A stretch of 14,571 nt of DNA, from assembly GCA_900314225.1 (NCBI GenBank), contig OMUM01000187.1:1-14571 (forward strand). Direction: 5' to 3'. Below are positions 6,969 through 13,453 of the stretch, one piece after another (the stretch's first letter is position 1; every line of letters begins with the position of its first letter). A model generated the notes under the pieces. It was not told the origin of the DNA. It was given only the letters and a program-made list of their open reading frames with translations, and ran no database searches. A program made the translations under genes and the position numbers. The DNA comes from an uncultured bacterium (GTDB taxonomy: Bacteria; Bacillota_I; Bacilli_A; RF39; UBA660).

Positions 6969-6974
6969 TATTTG

Positions 6975-7003
6975 TTGTAATTAATTATTTTAAATGATAA
7001 AAT
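6975..7003 (+). promoter_or_regulatory. Promoter of the ireB-ruvX-mltG cluster
   Basis: -35 TTGTAA (6975-6980, 4/6), a 17-base spacer, an extended TGA and -10 TAAAAT (6998-7003, 5/6). Transcription would begin near 7010, about 20 nt before the ireB start. It is the only promoter I can see for the block up to 11.35 kb. Confidence 0.8.
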
Positions 7004-7030
7004 TAAATTAAATATAGTGAGGTGATAATT

Positions 7031-7285
7031 ATGCCAAATGAAAAGACTAGTTTATTTAATTTATCTGAAATGGATACAGAACTTACTAGAAAAGTTTTAA
7101 GCGAAGTTTATGATTCTTTAAAAGAAAGAGGTTATAATCCTACTAATCAAATTGTTGGATATTTAATTAGTGGAGATCCTGGTTATATTTCCAGTTATAA
7201 AGATGCTAGAAGCAAAATTCAAGAAATCGATAGAGCAAAAATTGTAGAAATTCTCTTTGAAGAGTTTCAAAAGAACAATAAGTAA
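7031..7285 (+). CDS. ireB: IreB family regulatory phosphoprotein (UPF0297, YrzL)
   Basis: A small cytoplasmic protein, 84 residues, close to the ~88 of Bacillus YrzL. The family core is clear: VLSEVYDSLKERGYNP, then NQIVGYLISGDPGYISSYKDAR, a near-perfect family signature. In Enterococcus IreB is phosphorylated on N-terminal threonines by the PASTA-domain kinase IreK and dampens cephalosporin resistance; here T6, T15 and T18 are candidates, but which is used is unknown. Start ATG 7031 follows GAGGTG (7019-7024); the in-frame GTG at 7022 is part of that ribosome site. Its TAA overlaps the ruvX ATG by one base (TAATG), so the two are translationally coupled. Confidence 0.93.
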   Translation: MPNEKTSLFNLSEMDTELTRKVLSEVYDSLKERGYNPTNQIVGYLISGDPGYISSYKDARSKIQEIDRAKIVEILFEEFQKNNK

Positions 7286-7701
7286 TGAGATATTTAGGAC
7301 TTGATTTAGGAAGCAGAACTCTAGGCATTGCTGTAAGTGATAAGACAGGATTAATAGCAACTTCTTATAAAACTATTAGGCATAATGAAGAATATGATAA
7401 ATTAGTTAATATAGTTAATGATTTAGTCGATGAACTAGAAATTGATACTATTGTACTTGGTTTCCCAAAAAATATGAACAATACAATTGGATTTAAGGGA
7501 GAATTAAGTTTATCTTTCAAAAAAATGTTAGAAAATAAAATAAAAATACCAATATACTTAGAAGATGAAAGATTAACAACAGTTACTGCTAATAATGTAT
7601 TAATCAGTGGCAACGTCTCAAGAAAGAAAAGGAAAAAAGTAGTAGATAGTTTAGCAGCAACGATAATACTACAAAGTTATTTAGATAGGAGAGATAAATG
7701 A
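7285..7701 (+). CDS. ruvX: RuvX/YqgF Holliday junction resolvase family nuclease
   Basis: RNase H-fold nuclease of the YqgF family, linked to Holliday-junction resolution and, in several bacteria, to pre-16S rRNA 5'-end processing. It is 138 residues, full family length. Catalytic acidic residues are present in order: D7 in LGLDLGSRTLG, the DERLTT motif (D94-E95), and D121 in VVDSLAA. VLGFPKNMNN is the conserved loop preceding the middle motif. It starts on the ireB stop codon and ends with TGA inside the ATGA start of the DUF1292 gene, typical of the conserved Firmicutes yrzL-yrrK-yrzB order. Confidence 0.94.
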   Translation: MRYLGLDLGSRTLGIAVSDKTGLIATSYKTIRHNEEYDKLVNIVNDLVDELEIDTIVLGFPKNMNNTIGFKGELSLSFKKMLENKIKIPIYLEDERLTTVTANNVLISGNVSRKKRKKVVDSLAATIILQSYLDRRDK

Positions 7702-7994
7702 TGAAAAAAAACACTTTTTCAATGTTAGATGAAAATGGAAATGAAGTAGTTTATGATGTTTTATTTACCTTTGAAAGTGAAGAAACTCATAAAAATTATA
7801 TAGTTTATACAGATAATCAAAAAGATGAATCTGGTAATATAGAAGTTTATGCTTCAATTTATTATCCTGATGACCCAAAAAGCAAACTTGAAGCGATAAA
7901 AACTGATAAAGAATGGAAAGTAATTGAAACAATACTAGATACATTACAAGAAGAAGTTAGAAACAAAAAGAATAATGAAAATAATGGGCAATAA
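7698..7994 (+). CDS. DUF1292 family protein (YrzB-like)
   Basis: A 98-residue acidic cytoplasmic protein recognised by the DUF1292 pattern: a strand-rich ENGNEVVYDVLFTFE start, the NYIVYTD core, VYASIYYPDD, and a C-terminal helix WKVIETILDTLQEEV. No biochemical role is established for the family. Start ATG 7698 overlaps the ruvX stop (ATGA), with AGGAG at 7687-7691 six bases upstream; an in-frame ATG at 7701 is an equally workable alternative. Its position directly after ruvX is conserved in Bacillus and relatives and is the strongest support. Confidence 0.88.
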   Translation: MMKKNTFSMLDENGNEVVYDVLFTFESEETHKNYIVYTDNQKDESGNIEVYASIYYPDDPKSKLEAIKTDKEWKVIETILDTLQEEVRNKKNNENNGQ

Positions 7995-8018
7995 CTCTTT
8001 ATTTTTACTGGAGGGATT

Positions 8019-9083
8019 ATGGCAATTAAAAAAGTTAGACCAAAGCCAATACTTTTCGAAATTATCATTGGAATAATCCTACTACTAATAGGCATTATTT
8101 GGTTGTATTTAACTAGTCCAGTTGACAGAAATGATGATAATGAAGTAGAGGTAAAAATTACTAGTGGAGTAGGTATTATTGAAATTAGTAATATCTTAAA
8201 AGAAAAGAATTTAATTAAAAGCAAAAATTTATTTAGAATTTATACTAAAATATACAGTAACAAATCATTAAAAGCCGGGACTTATAAATTAAAAAGAAGT
8301 ATGAGTTTAGGTGATATCGTTAGTGCCTTAGAAAAAGGAAGCACTTATAATCCTGATAACTTAAAGCTAACATTTAAAGAGGGACAAAGAATCACTGATT
8401 ATGCTAAAGTTATAAGTGATAATACAAATTATAGTTATGAAAATGTAATAGCACTATTTAGAGACAACAATTACATGGCTGAATTAATTAATAAATATTG
8501 GTTTTTAACAAATAATATTTTACAAGATGGTATATATTACTCTTTAGAAGGATATTTAGCACCTGATACTTATTATTTTGAAAATGATGTAACAGTCAAA
8601 GAAATAATAGAAAAAATGTTAGATGAAGAAGATGACAAATTAACAAAATACAAAGTTTCTTTAGGAAATAATATTCATTATTATTTAACAATGGCTTCTA
8701 TTATAGAACTAGAAGGAAAAACATTAGAAGATAGGCAAAATATTATGGGAGTATTTAACAATAGAATCAATGCTGGAATGCATTTGGGCAGTGATGTAAC
8801 AACCTATTATGCTTTTCAAGTCCCATTATCTGGAAAATTAAGCAGTGCACAATATAATACTACAAATCCCTATAATACAAGACCAACTAGCAAAGTAGGT
8901 CCACCAATTGGACCAATTTGTAATCCATCTATTTTAAGTATAGAAGCAGCTCTTAATCCAATAAATAATAATTACTTATACTTTGTTGCTGATAGTGAAG
9001 GAAAAGTTTATTATTCTAAGACTAATGAAGAACAAAACTCTATTATTCAAGAACTTATTAGAAAAGGCAAATGGAATGGGTAG
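8019..9083 (+). CDS. mltG: Endolytic murein transglycosylase MltG (YceG-like)
   Basis: Cleaves nascent peptidoglycan strands at the outer face of the membrane and is thought to set glycan length. The 354 residues begin with a short basic cytoplasmic tail, one membrane anchor at about residues 12-32, then a LysM-like region (SGVGIIEISNILKEKNLIKS, LKAGTYKLKRSMS) and the YceG catalytic domain. The active-site glutamate is E230 in MASIIELEG, matching the ASIVEKE motif; GVFNNRINAGMHLGSDVTTYYAF and YNTRP with GPICNP are the other family landmarks. Start ATG 8019 has GGAGGG four bases upstream. Length is normal. Placement after ruvX and the DUF1292 gene matches Bacillus yrrL, and ireB upstream gives a cell-wall theme. 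Confidence 0.94.
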   Translation: MAIKKVRPKPILFEIIIGIILLLIGIIWLYLTSPVDRNDDNEVEVKITSGVGIIEISNILKEKNLIKSKNLFRIYTKIYSNKSLKAGTYKLKRSMSLGDIVSALEKGSTYNPDNLKLTFKEGQRITDYAKVISDNTNYSYENVIALFRDNNYMAELINKYWFLTNNILQDGIYYSLEGYLAPDTYYFENDVTVKEIIEKMLDEEDDKLTKYKVSLGNNIHYYLTMASIIELEGKTLEDRQNIMGVFNNRINAGMHLGSDVTTYYAFQVPLSGKLSSAQYNTTNPYNTRPTSKVGPPIGPICNPSILSIEAALNPINNNYLYFVADSEGKVYYSKTNEEQNSIIQELIRKGKWNG

Positions 9084-9095
9084 GAAATGATTAAT

Positions 9096-9680
9096 ATGGA
9101 AGATGACATTAACTCAATAAAAGAATATGCATATGCAAATAATATTCCTATTATGCAAGATGAAGGAATTAATTATTTGATTAATTATATTAAAGAAAAT
9201 AATATAAAAAACATTTTAGAGATAGGAACAGCTATAGGCTATTCTGCAATTATGATGTGCATGGCTGATAAAGATGTTTCAGTAGTAACAATTGAAAGAG
9301 ACGAAAAAAGATACTTAGAAGCAATTAAAAATATAAAAAAGTTTAAATTAGAAGAAAGAATACACTTAATTTATAATGATGCTTTAGAAGTAAAACTAAA
9401 TAATCAATATGATTTAATTTTTATTGATGCTGCTAAAGCTCAAAACAAAAATATCTTTGAAAGATTTGAAAAAAATTTAAGAGAAAGTGGAACAATAATA
9501 ACTGATAATATGAATTTTCATGGTCTAATATTTGAAGATGAAAAAAATATTACTAGCAGAAATCTTAGACAATTAGTCAGAAAAATTAAAGATTACCGTA
9601 TATTTTTAGAAAATAATGTTTATTATGAAACAGAAATATTAAATATTGGTGATGGTATAGCTATTAGTATTAAAAAATAA
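9096..9680 (+). CDS. trmR: tRNA 5-hydroxyuridine methyltransferase TrmR (YrrM)
   Basis: SAM-dependent class I methyltransferase that converts 5-hydroxyuridine at tRNA wobble position 34 to 5-methoxyuridine in Bacillus. The 194-residue protein closely follows YrrM: IPIMQDEG near the N-terminus, SAM motif I ILEIGTAIGYSAIMM, TIERDEKR (ribose-binding acidic residue), DLIFIDAAKAQ (metal/substrate region) and TIITDNMNFHGLI. Start ATG 9096 is preferred over in-frame ATG 9087 because TAGGAA (9081-9086) touches the latter. The hydroxylation genes trhP1/trhP2 lie downstream in the same cluster, separated by two envelope genes. Older annotations would call it a catechol-type O-methyltransferase. Confidence 0.9.
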   Translation: MEDDINSIKEYAYANNIPIMQDEGINYLINYIKENNIKNILEIGTAIGYSAIMMCMADKDVSVVTIERDEKRYLEAIKNIKKFKLEERIHLIYNDALEVKLNNQYDLIFIDAAKAQNKNIFERFEKNLRESGTIITDNMNFHGLIFEDEKNITSRNLRQLVRKIKDYRIFLENNVYYETEILNIGDGIAISIKK

Positions 9681-9694
9681 TGGGAGGCGGTATT

Positions 9695-10552
9695 ATGCAA
9701 TTAGTTCAATTTCTTGATTGCAATGATACTTTAGGAACTTGTTGCAATGATTATGGACTTGTTGGTATACTAGACGTTTCTAGAAAATTAATGAATTTAA
9801 TACAACTAATAGTTCCAATTATTTTGATAATAATGTTTGCTGTTCAATTAACAAATATGGTTATCAATCCAGAAGATAATAAATTAAAAAAAGGACTATA
9901 TAATAAATTTATTGCGGCTGTTATTGTTTTTATGATTCCAATTATAACAGATGCAGTATTAAAAATGATGCCAGAACAGTTTTCAATACCAGCATGTTGG
10001 GAACAAGCTAAAGTTTCTGCTGAAGTAGTTAGAAGTCAAAATAATACATATATTAGTATAAATGATAATAGTAGATTATCTCCTGTATTACCTAACTATG
10101 ATTCTTATAAAAATGGTAGCAGTGATAATGATAGTGGTAGTGCCTCAACTGGTACTGGTCAAGGTAGTGCGACAGGAAAAGCCATAGTTAGTTATGCCAA
10201 ACAGTTCGTTGGTAATCGTTATGTTTGGGGAGGAACATGGAATGGAGAATTACCATATACAGGAACAGATTGTAGTGGTTTTGTTCAAGGAGTCTATAAA
10301 CATTTTGGTATTAGCTTACCAAGGGATACCTACTCACAATGGGCTGCTAAAAGCACCTATACATTAGTTAATGGAGAAATTAAAGCCGGTGACTTAGTAA
10401 TGTATGATGGCCACGTTGGAATACTTACCGGAAATGGTAATGAGATTGTTCATGCTAAAGGCCGTAAATGGGGAATAGTAGTTGATTCTGATTATCGCAA
10501 ATGCTCATCTCATGCTATTCTGGGAATCATGAGAATAAATGGTGTAAATTAG
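9695..10552 (+). CDS. Two-TM (VirB2/TrbC-like) N-terminus fused to an NlpC/P60 endopeptidase
   Basis: A 285-residue fusion. Residues ~33-57 and ~72-91 are two hydrophobic helices joined by a short NPEDNKLKKG loop, a hairpin resembling the small pilin-like VirB2/TrbC proteins of Firmicutes; this resemblance is my inference. Four cysteines (C9, C16, C17, C101) flank the hairpin. A Gly/Ser/Asp-rich linker (~130-162) leads to an NlpC/P60 domain: SYAKQFVGNRYVWGG, catalytic Cys C193 in TDCSGFVQGVYK, His H240 in GHVGI and H253 in IVHAKG. Such domains cleave peptide stems of peptidoglycan, so it is probably a membrane-tethered wall hydrolase. Start ATG 9695 has GGGAGG (9682-9687) seven bases upstream; the in-frame ATG 9680 overlaps that site. 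It is not part of the Bacillus cluster order. Confidence 0.88.
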   Translation: MQLVQFLDCNDTLGTCCNDYGLVGILDVSRKLMNLIQLIVPIILIIMFAVQLTNMVINPEDNKLKKGLYNKFIAAVIVFMIPIITDAVLKMMPEQFSIPACWEQAKVSAEVVRSQNNTYISINDNSRLSPVLPNYDSYKNGSSDNDSGSASTGTGQGSATGKAIVSYAKQFVGNRYVWGGTWNGELPYTGTDCSGFVQGVYKHFGISLPRDTYSQWAAKSTYTLVNGEIKAGDLVMYDGHVGILTGNGNEIVHAKGRKWGIVVDSDYRKCSSHAILGIMRINGVN

Positions 10553-10562
10553 GAGGAAAGAT

Positions 10563-11354
10563 ATGTTTGAAATAGAAAATAGACATGCTCCTAAAAATAG
10601 AAAAACAAATAAAATAAATAATAAACTACAAGAAAATACAAAAAAATCATTAATTTTTGCAGGAGCAGCAGCAATCATAGTATTTATAATTTCATATATA
10701 TATATTACAAAACAAAATGAAAATTACAACAACATTAAGGAACAAAAAAGTAATTATATTGTTTATACTAAATATACAAATAATGACAGTAAATTTTCTC
10801 AAAATATTCCATATGTTAATTTAAAAGGTAATACTGCTAAATTAATTAATTCAGATATAGATTTATTTGTATCTGAATTTAAAAATCAAAAGAAAAATAT
10901 AATTTCTTATGAATATGATATTAGTGGTATAATTCTTTCTATTATTGTTAAAGCTGGTGACTATAATACAGAATACTCTCCAAGAGTATATGCTAGAAGT
11001 TATAATATTAATCTAAATACCCTAGAAGCAATTGATAATAAGAATTTACTTAGTTTCTTTGGTATTGATGAAACTACAGTGGAAAGCTTAATTGAGAATA
11101 AATTTAAATATTTTTATAATGATTTATTAAAAAATAATTATTATGTTGAAGAAGAATGTAATTACAAATGTTTTTTAAAATATCGTGAAGTTGATAATTA
11201 CTTAGATAATATTTCTTACTATATAAAAAATGGAAACTTATATGCTTATAGACCATTTATAATATATTCCATATTTGGTGAAGAAGAATATTTTACAGAA
11301 GATAGTTACAAATTTTTATTAGTTGAAACAGAAAAAAACAAAAAAGAAGAGTAG
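10563..11354 (+). CDS. Membrane-anchored protein with DUF4163/DUF3298-like ectodomain
   Basis: A 263-residue single-pass protein: a basic 28-residue cytoplasmic tail, a membrane helix at about residues 29-48, then an extracytoplasmic domain. Features such as IPYVNLKGNTAKLINSDI, the strand pair YEYDISGIILSIIVKAG and SYNINLNTLEAIDNKNLLSFFG recall the DUF4163 plus DUF3298 arrangement found in RsiV and PdaC, where a lysozyme- or wall-facing domain sits next to the membrane. The match is by eye and moderate. The domain carries a Cys pair (CNYKC). There is no catalytic domain and no separate anti-sigma region beyond the short tail. Start ATG 10563 has an AGGAGG site; it lies 10 bases after the NlpC/P60 gene and is likely co-translated with it. 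Confidence 0.7.
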   Translation: MFEIENRHAPKNRKTNKINNKLQENTKKSLIFAGAAAIIVFIISYIYITKQNENYNNIKEQKSNYIVYTKYTNNDSKFSQNIPYVNLKGNTAKLINSDIDLFVSEFKNQKKNIISYEYDISGIILSIIVKAGDYNTEYSPRVYARSYNINLNTLEAIDNKNLLSFFGIDETTVESLIENKFKYFYNDLLKNNYYVEEECNYKCFLKYREVDNYLDNISYYIKNGNLYAYRPFIIYSIFGEEEYFTEDSYKFLLVETEKNKKEE

Positions 11355-11369
11355 TCTTCTTTTTCTATT
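11341..11369 (+). terminator. Weak hairpin terminator or attenuator before trhP1
   Basis: A 10-base inverted repeat, AAAAAGAAGA (11341-11350) and TCTTCTTTTT (11355-11364), with a 4-base loop that holds the stop codon of the upstream gene. The stable part is GAAGA/TCTTC followed by TTTTTCTATT. The short AT-rich stem suggests partial termination. Confidence 0.55.
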
Positions 11370-11375
11370 ATATAG

Positions 11376-11381
11376 TATAAT
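11376..11381 (+). promoter_or_regulatory. Possible -10 of an internal promoter for trhP1-trhP2-dGTPase
   Basis: A consensus TATAAT at 11376-11381 lies between the hairpin and the trhP1 ribosome site, giving transcription from about 11388. No convincing -35 is present at 16-18 bases and it lacks a TGN extension, so this is only a candidate. Confidence 0.4.
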
Positions 11382-11406
11382 ATCTTATAAATTGGAGGTG
11401 TTTAAT

Positions 11407-12249
11407 TTGAAACTATTAATTGAAACTAGTAATAAGAATGATATTGACCTAGATTGTGATGGAATAATTTTACCATTAAAAGATTATTCTGTTGAAAGTA
11501 TAACTTACTATACATTAGATGAGATAGAAGTAATAAGTAAAAAGACTAATAAAGAAATATTTATTAAAATAAACAAAAATCTTATGAATAAAGATATACC
11601 TAATATAAAAGATATATTAATTAAGTTAGATAAGATTAAAATATCCGGAATATTCTTCTATGATTTAGCAATTCTACAATTAGTTAGAGAATTAAACTTA
11701 AGTATTAATCTTGTTTGGAATCAAACTCATATGGTTAATAATTATAAGACATGTGATTATTACTATAGTAAGGGAATTAAGTATGCTCTTCTTGGTAAAG
11801 AAATTACTTTAGAAGAAATACAAGATATAATTAGAAAAAGTAAAATAAATTGTATGGTAGAAGTAGTCAGTAAACCAAGTGTTGCTGTATCATATAGACA
11901 TCTAATTACTAATTATTATAAGGATTTAGGAAAAACAAGTACTAATAAATTGCAAATAAAAGAAAAAGTTAGTGGACTAAAATTTGATTTAGAAGAAGAT
12001 AATAATGGAACAAGTTTCTTTTTAGATACTATTACTAATGGAACAAGTATAATTAAAGATTTATATCAAGCAAATTGTCCATATATAATTATGAGAGAAT
12101 ATGGAATAGATAATTTTAAGGAACTAGTTGCAGATACCATGAAATATACATCTAATAAGTGTATTGACGATGATTATATAAATAAATATAAAAAGTTAGG
12201 AGATAGTACTAATTTCTTTTTTAAGAAAACTATTTATAAGGTGAAGTAA
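11407..12249 (+). CDS. trhP1: U32 family protein, TrhP1 (YrrN)-like tRNA hydroxylation subunit
   Basis: A 280-residue protein of the peptidase U32 family, short form. In Bacillus the tandem U32 genes yrrN/yrrO encode TrhP1 and TrhP2, needed for prephenate-dependent 5-hydroxylation of U34 in tRNA. Start is TTG 11407, with GGAGGTG (11394-11400) six bases upstream; the longer frame from ATG 11323 would overlap the previous gene and lacks a site. The barrel is divergent, and where TrhP2 has its HGAMC...C cluster this protein has CMVEVVSKPSVAVSYRHLI, so the usual Cys ligands are missing while YRHLITNYYKDLGK resembles the short YrrN-like group. The name rests mainly on the directly adjacent trhP2 (one base apart) and nearby trmR. 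It may be a non-catalytic partner. Confidence 0.72.
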   Translation: MKLLIETSNKNDIDLDCDGIILPLKDYSVESITYYTLDEIEVISKKTNKEIFIKINKNLMNKDIPNIKDILIKLDKIKISGIFFYDLAILQLVRELNLSINLVWNQTHMVNNYKTCDYYYSKGIKYALLGKEITLEEIQDIIRKSKINCMVEVVSKPSVAVSYRHLITNYYKDLGKTSTNKLQIKEKVSGLKFDLEEDNNGTSFFLDTITNGTSIIKDLYQANCPYIIMREYGIDNFKELVADTMKYTSNKCIDDDYINKYKKLGDSTNFFFKKTIYKVK

Positions 12250-12250
12250 A

Positions 12251-13453
12251 ATGAGTAAAAAAATTGAATTATTATCTCCAGCTGGAGATATAGAAAGATT
12301 AAAAGTAACTTTATTATATGGAGCAGATGCTGTATATATTGGTGGACAGAAATATAGCCTAAGAGCTAATGCTACTAATTTTAGTATTAATGAAATAAAA
12401 GAAGGTTGTAACTTTGCTCATAAATTAGGTAAAAAAGTACATTTAACTTTAAATATTGTTTTTCATAATGAAGATATGTCTGGTGTAAAAGAATATATCA
12501 AAGAAGTAGTAGATGCTGGAATTGATGCTTTCATTGTAAGTGATCCCTTTATCATTTCTTATATTAAGAAAAAGTATCCAAATGTAGAAGTTCATTTATC
12601 CACACAAAATTCAACAACTAATTATAAAGCGGTAGAATTCTTCGAAGGAGAAGGAGTAGACAGAGTAGTTCTTGCTCGAGAATTATCTAAAGATGAAATT
12701 TCTTATATAATTAAAAATACCAATGTAGATATAGAAACTTTTATTCATGGAGCTATGTGTACTTGTTTTAGTGGTAGATGTGCTCTATCAAATTATGTAA
12801 CTAATAGAGATGCTAATCGTGGTGGATGTGCCCAGGTTTGTCGTTTTGCTTTCCAAGTAAAAGATGAAAAAGATTTTACAATGGCTACTAAAGACATGAA
12901 TATGGCAAAATATATTGGTGATTTAATAGATATTGGTGTTACTAGCATGAAAGTAGAAGGCAGAATGAGATCCCTTTACTATCTAGCAACAGTTATTGGA
13001 ACTTATCGTAATATAATAGATGACTACTATGATGAGACTTTAACAGAAGAAAAAATAAAAATATATGAAGATCGTTTAGCAAAAGTAGCCAATAGAGAAA
13101 CAAGCTCCCATTATTTCTTAAAAGAAGCTGACTATACTGATCAATATTATACTGGCAGAGTAGAAGTATCAAATCAAGATTATTTAGGACAAGTAATTAG
13201 TTATGATAAAGATAAACAATTACTTAAATTTATTGAAAGAAATTATTTTGAAGTAGGAGATACAATTGAAGTATTTACACCAGCCGGAGAACATTTAGAT
13301 TTTATTTTAGAAGAATTGTTTGATGATGAAATGAATAGTATCCCAGTCGCTAGACATCCCGATAATATTTATTATTTAAGAGTAGATACATTAATTAATA
13401 TACCAACATATTCTATGATAAAAATTGTCTCTAGGAGGAAAGATAATGAATAA
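12251..13453 (+). CDS. trhP2: U32 family tRNA hydroxylation protein TrhP2 (YrrO)
   Basis: A 400-residue U32-family protein; formerly called collagenase-like peptidase, now known in Bacillus and E. coli (YegQ) to be needed for 5-hydroxyuridine at tRNA position 34, using prephenate. It opens with ELLSPAGDIERLKVTLLYGADAVYIGG, the family hallmark, and carries ETFIHGAMCTCFSGRCALS followed by GGCAQVCR. The cysteines C170, C177, C193 and C197 fit the conserved iron-sulfur ligand set, with an extra C172. TKDMNMAKYIGDLIDIGVTSMKVEGRMRS is the standard substrate-domain motif, and a small beta-rich C-terminal domain follows. Start ATG 12251 has AAGGTG seven bases upstream and lies one base after trhP1. 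The last 8 bases overlap the next gene. Confidence 0.92.
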   Translation: MSKKIELLSPAGDIERLKVTLLYGADAVYIGGQKYSLRANATNFSINEIKEGCNFAHKLGKKVHLTLNIVFHNEDMSGVKEYIKEVVDAGIDAFIVSDPFIISYIKKKYPNVEVHLSTQNSTTNYKAVEFFEGEGVDRVVLARELSKDEISYIIKNTNVDIETFIHGAMCTCFSGRCALSNYVTNRDANRGGCAQVCRFAFQVKDEKDFTMATKDMNMAKYIGDLIDIGVTSMKVEGRMRSLYYLATVIGTYRNIIDDYYDETLTEEKIKIYEDRLAKVANRETSSHYFLKEADYTDQYYTGRVEVSNQDYLGQVISYDKDKQLLKFIERNYFEVGDTIEVFTPAGEHLDFILEELFDDEMNSIPVARHPDNIYYLRVDTLINIPTYSMIKIVSRRKDNE

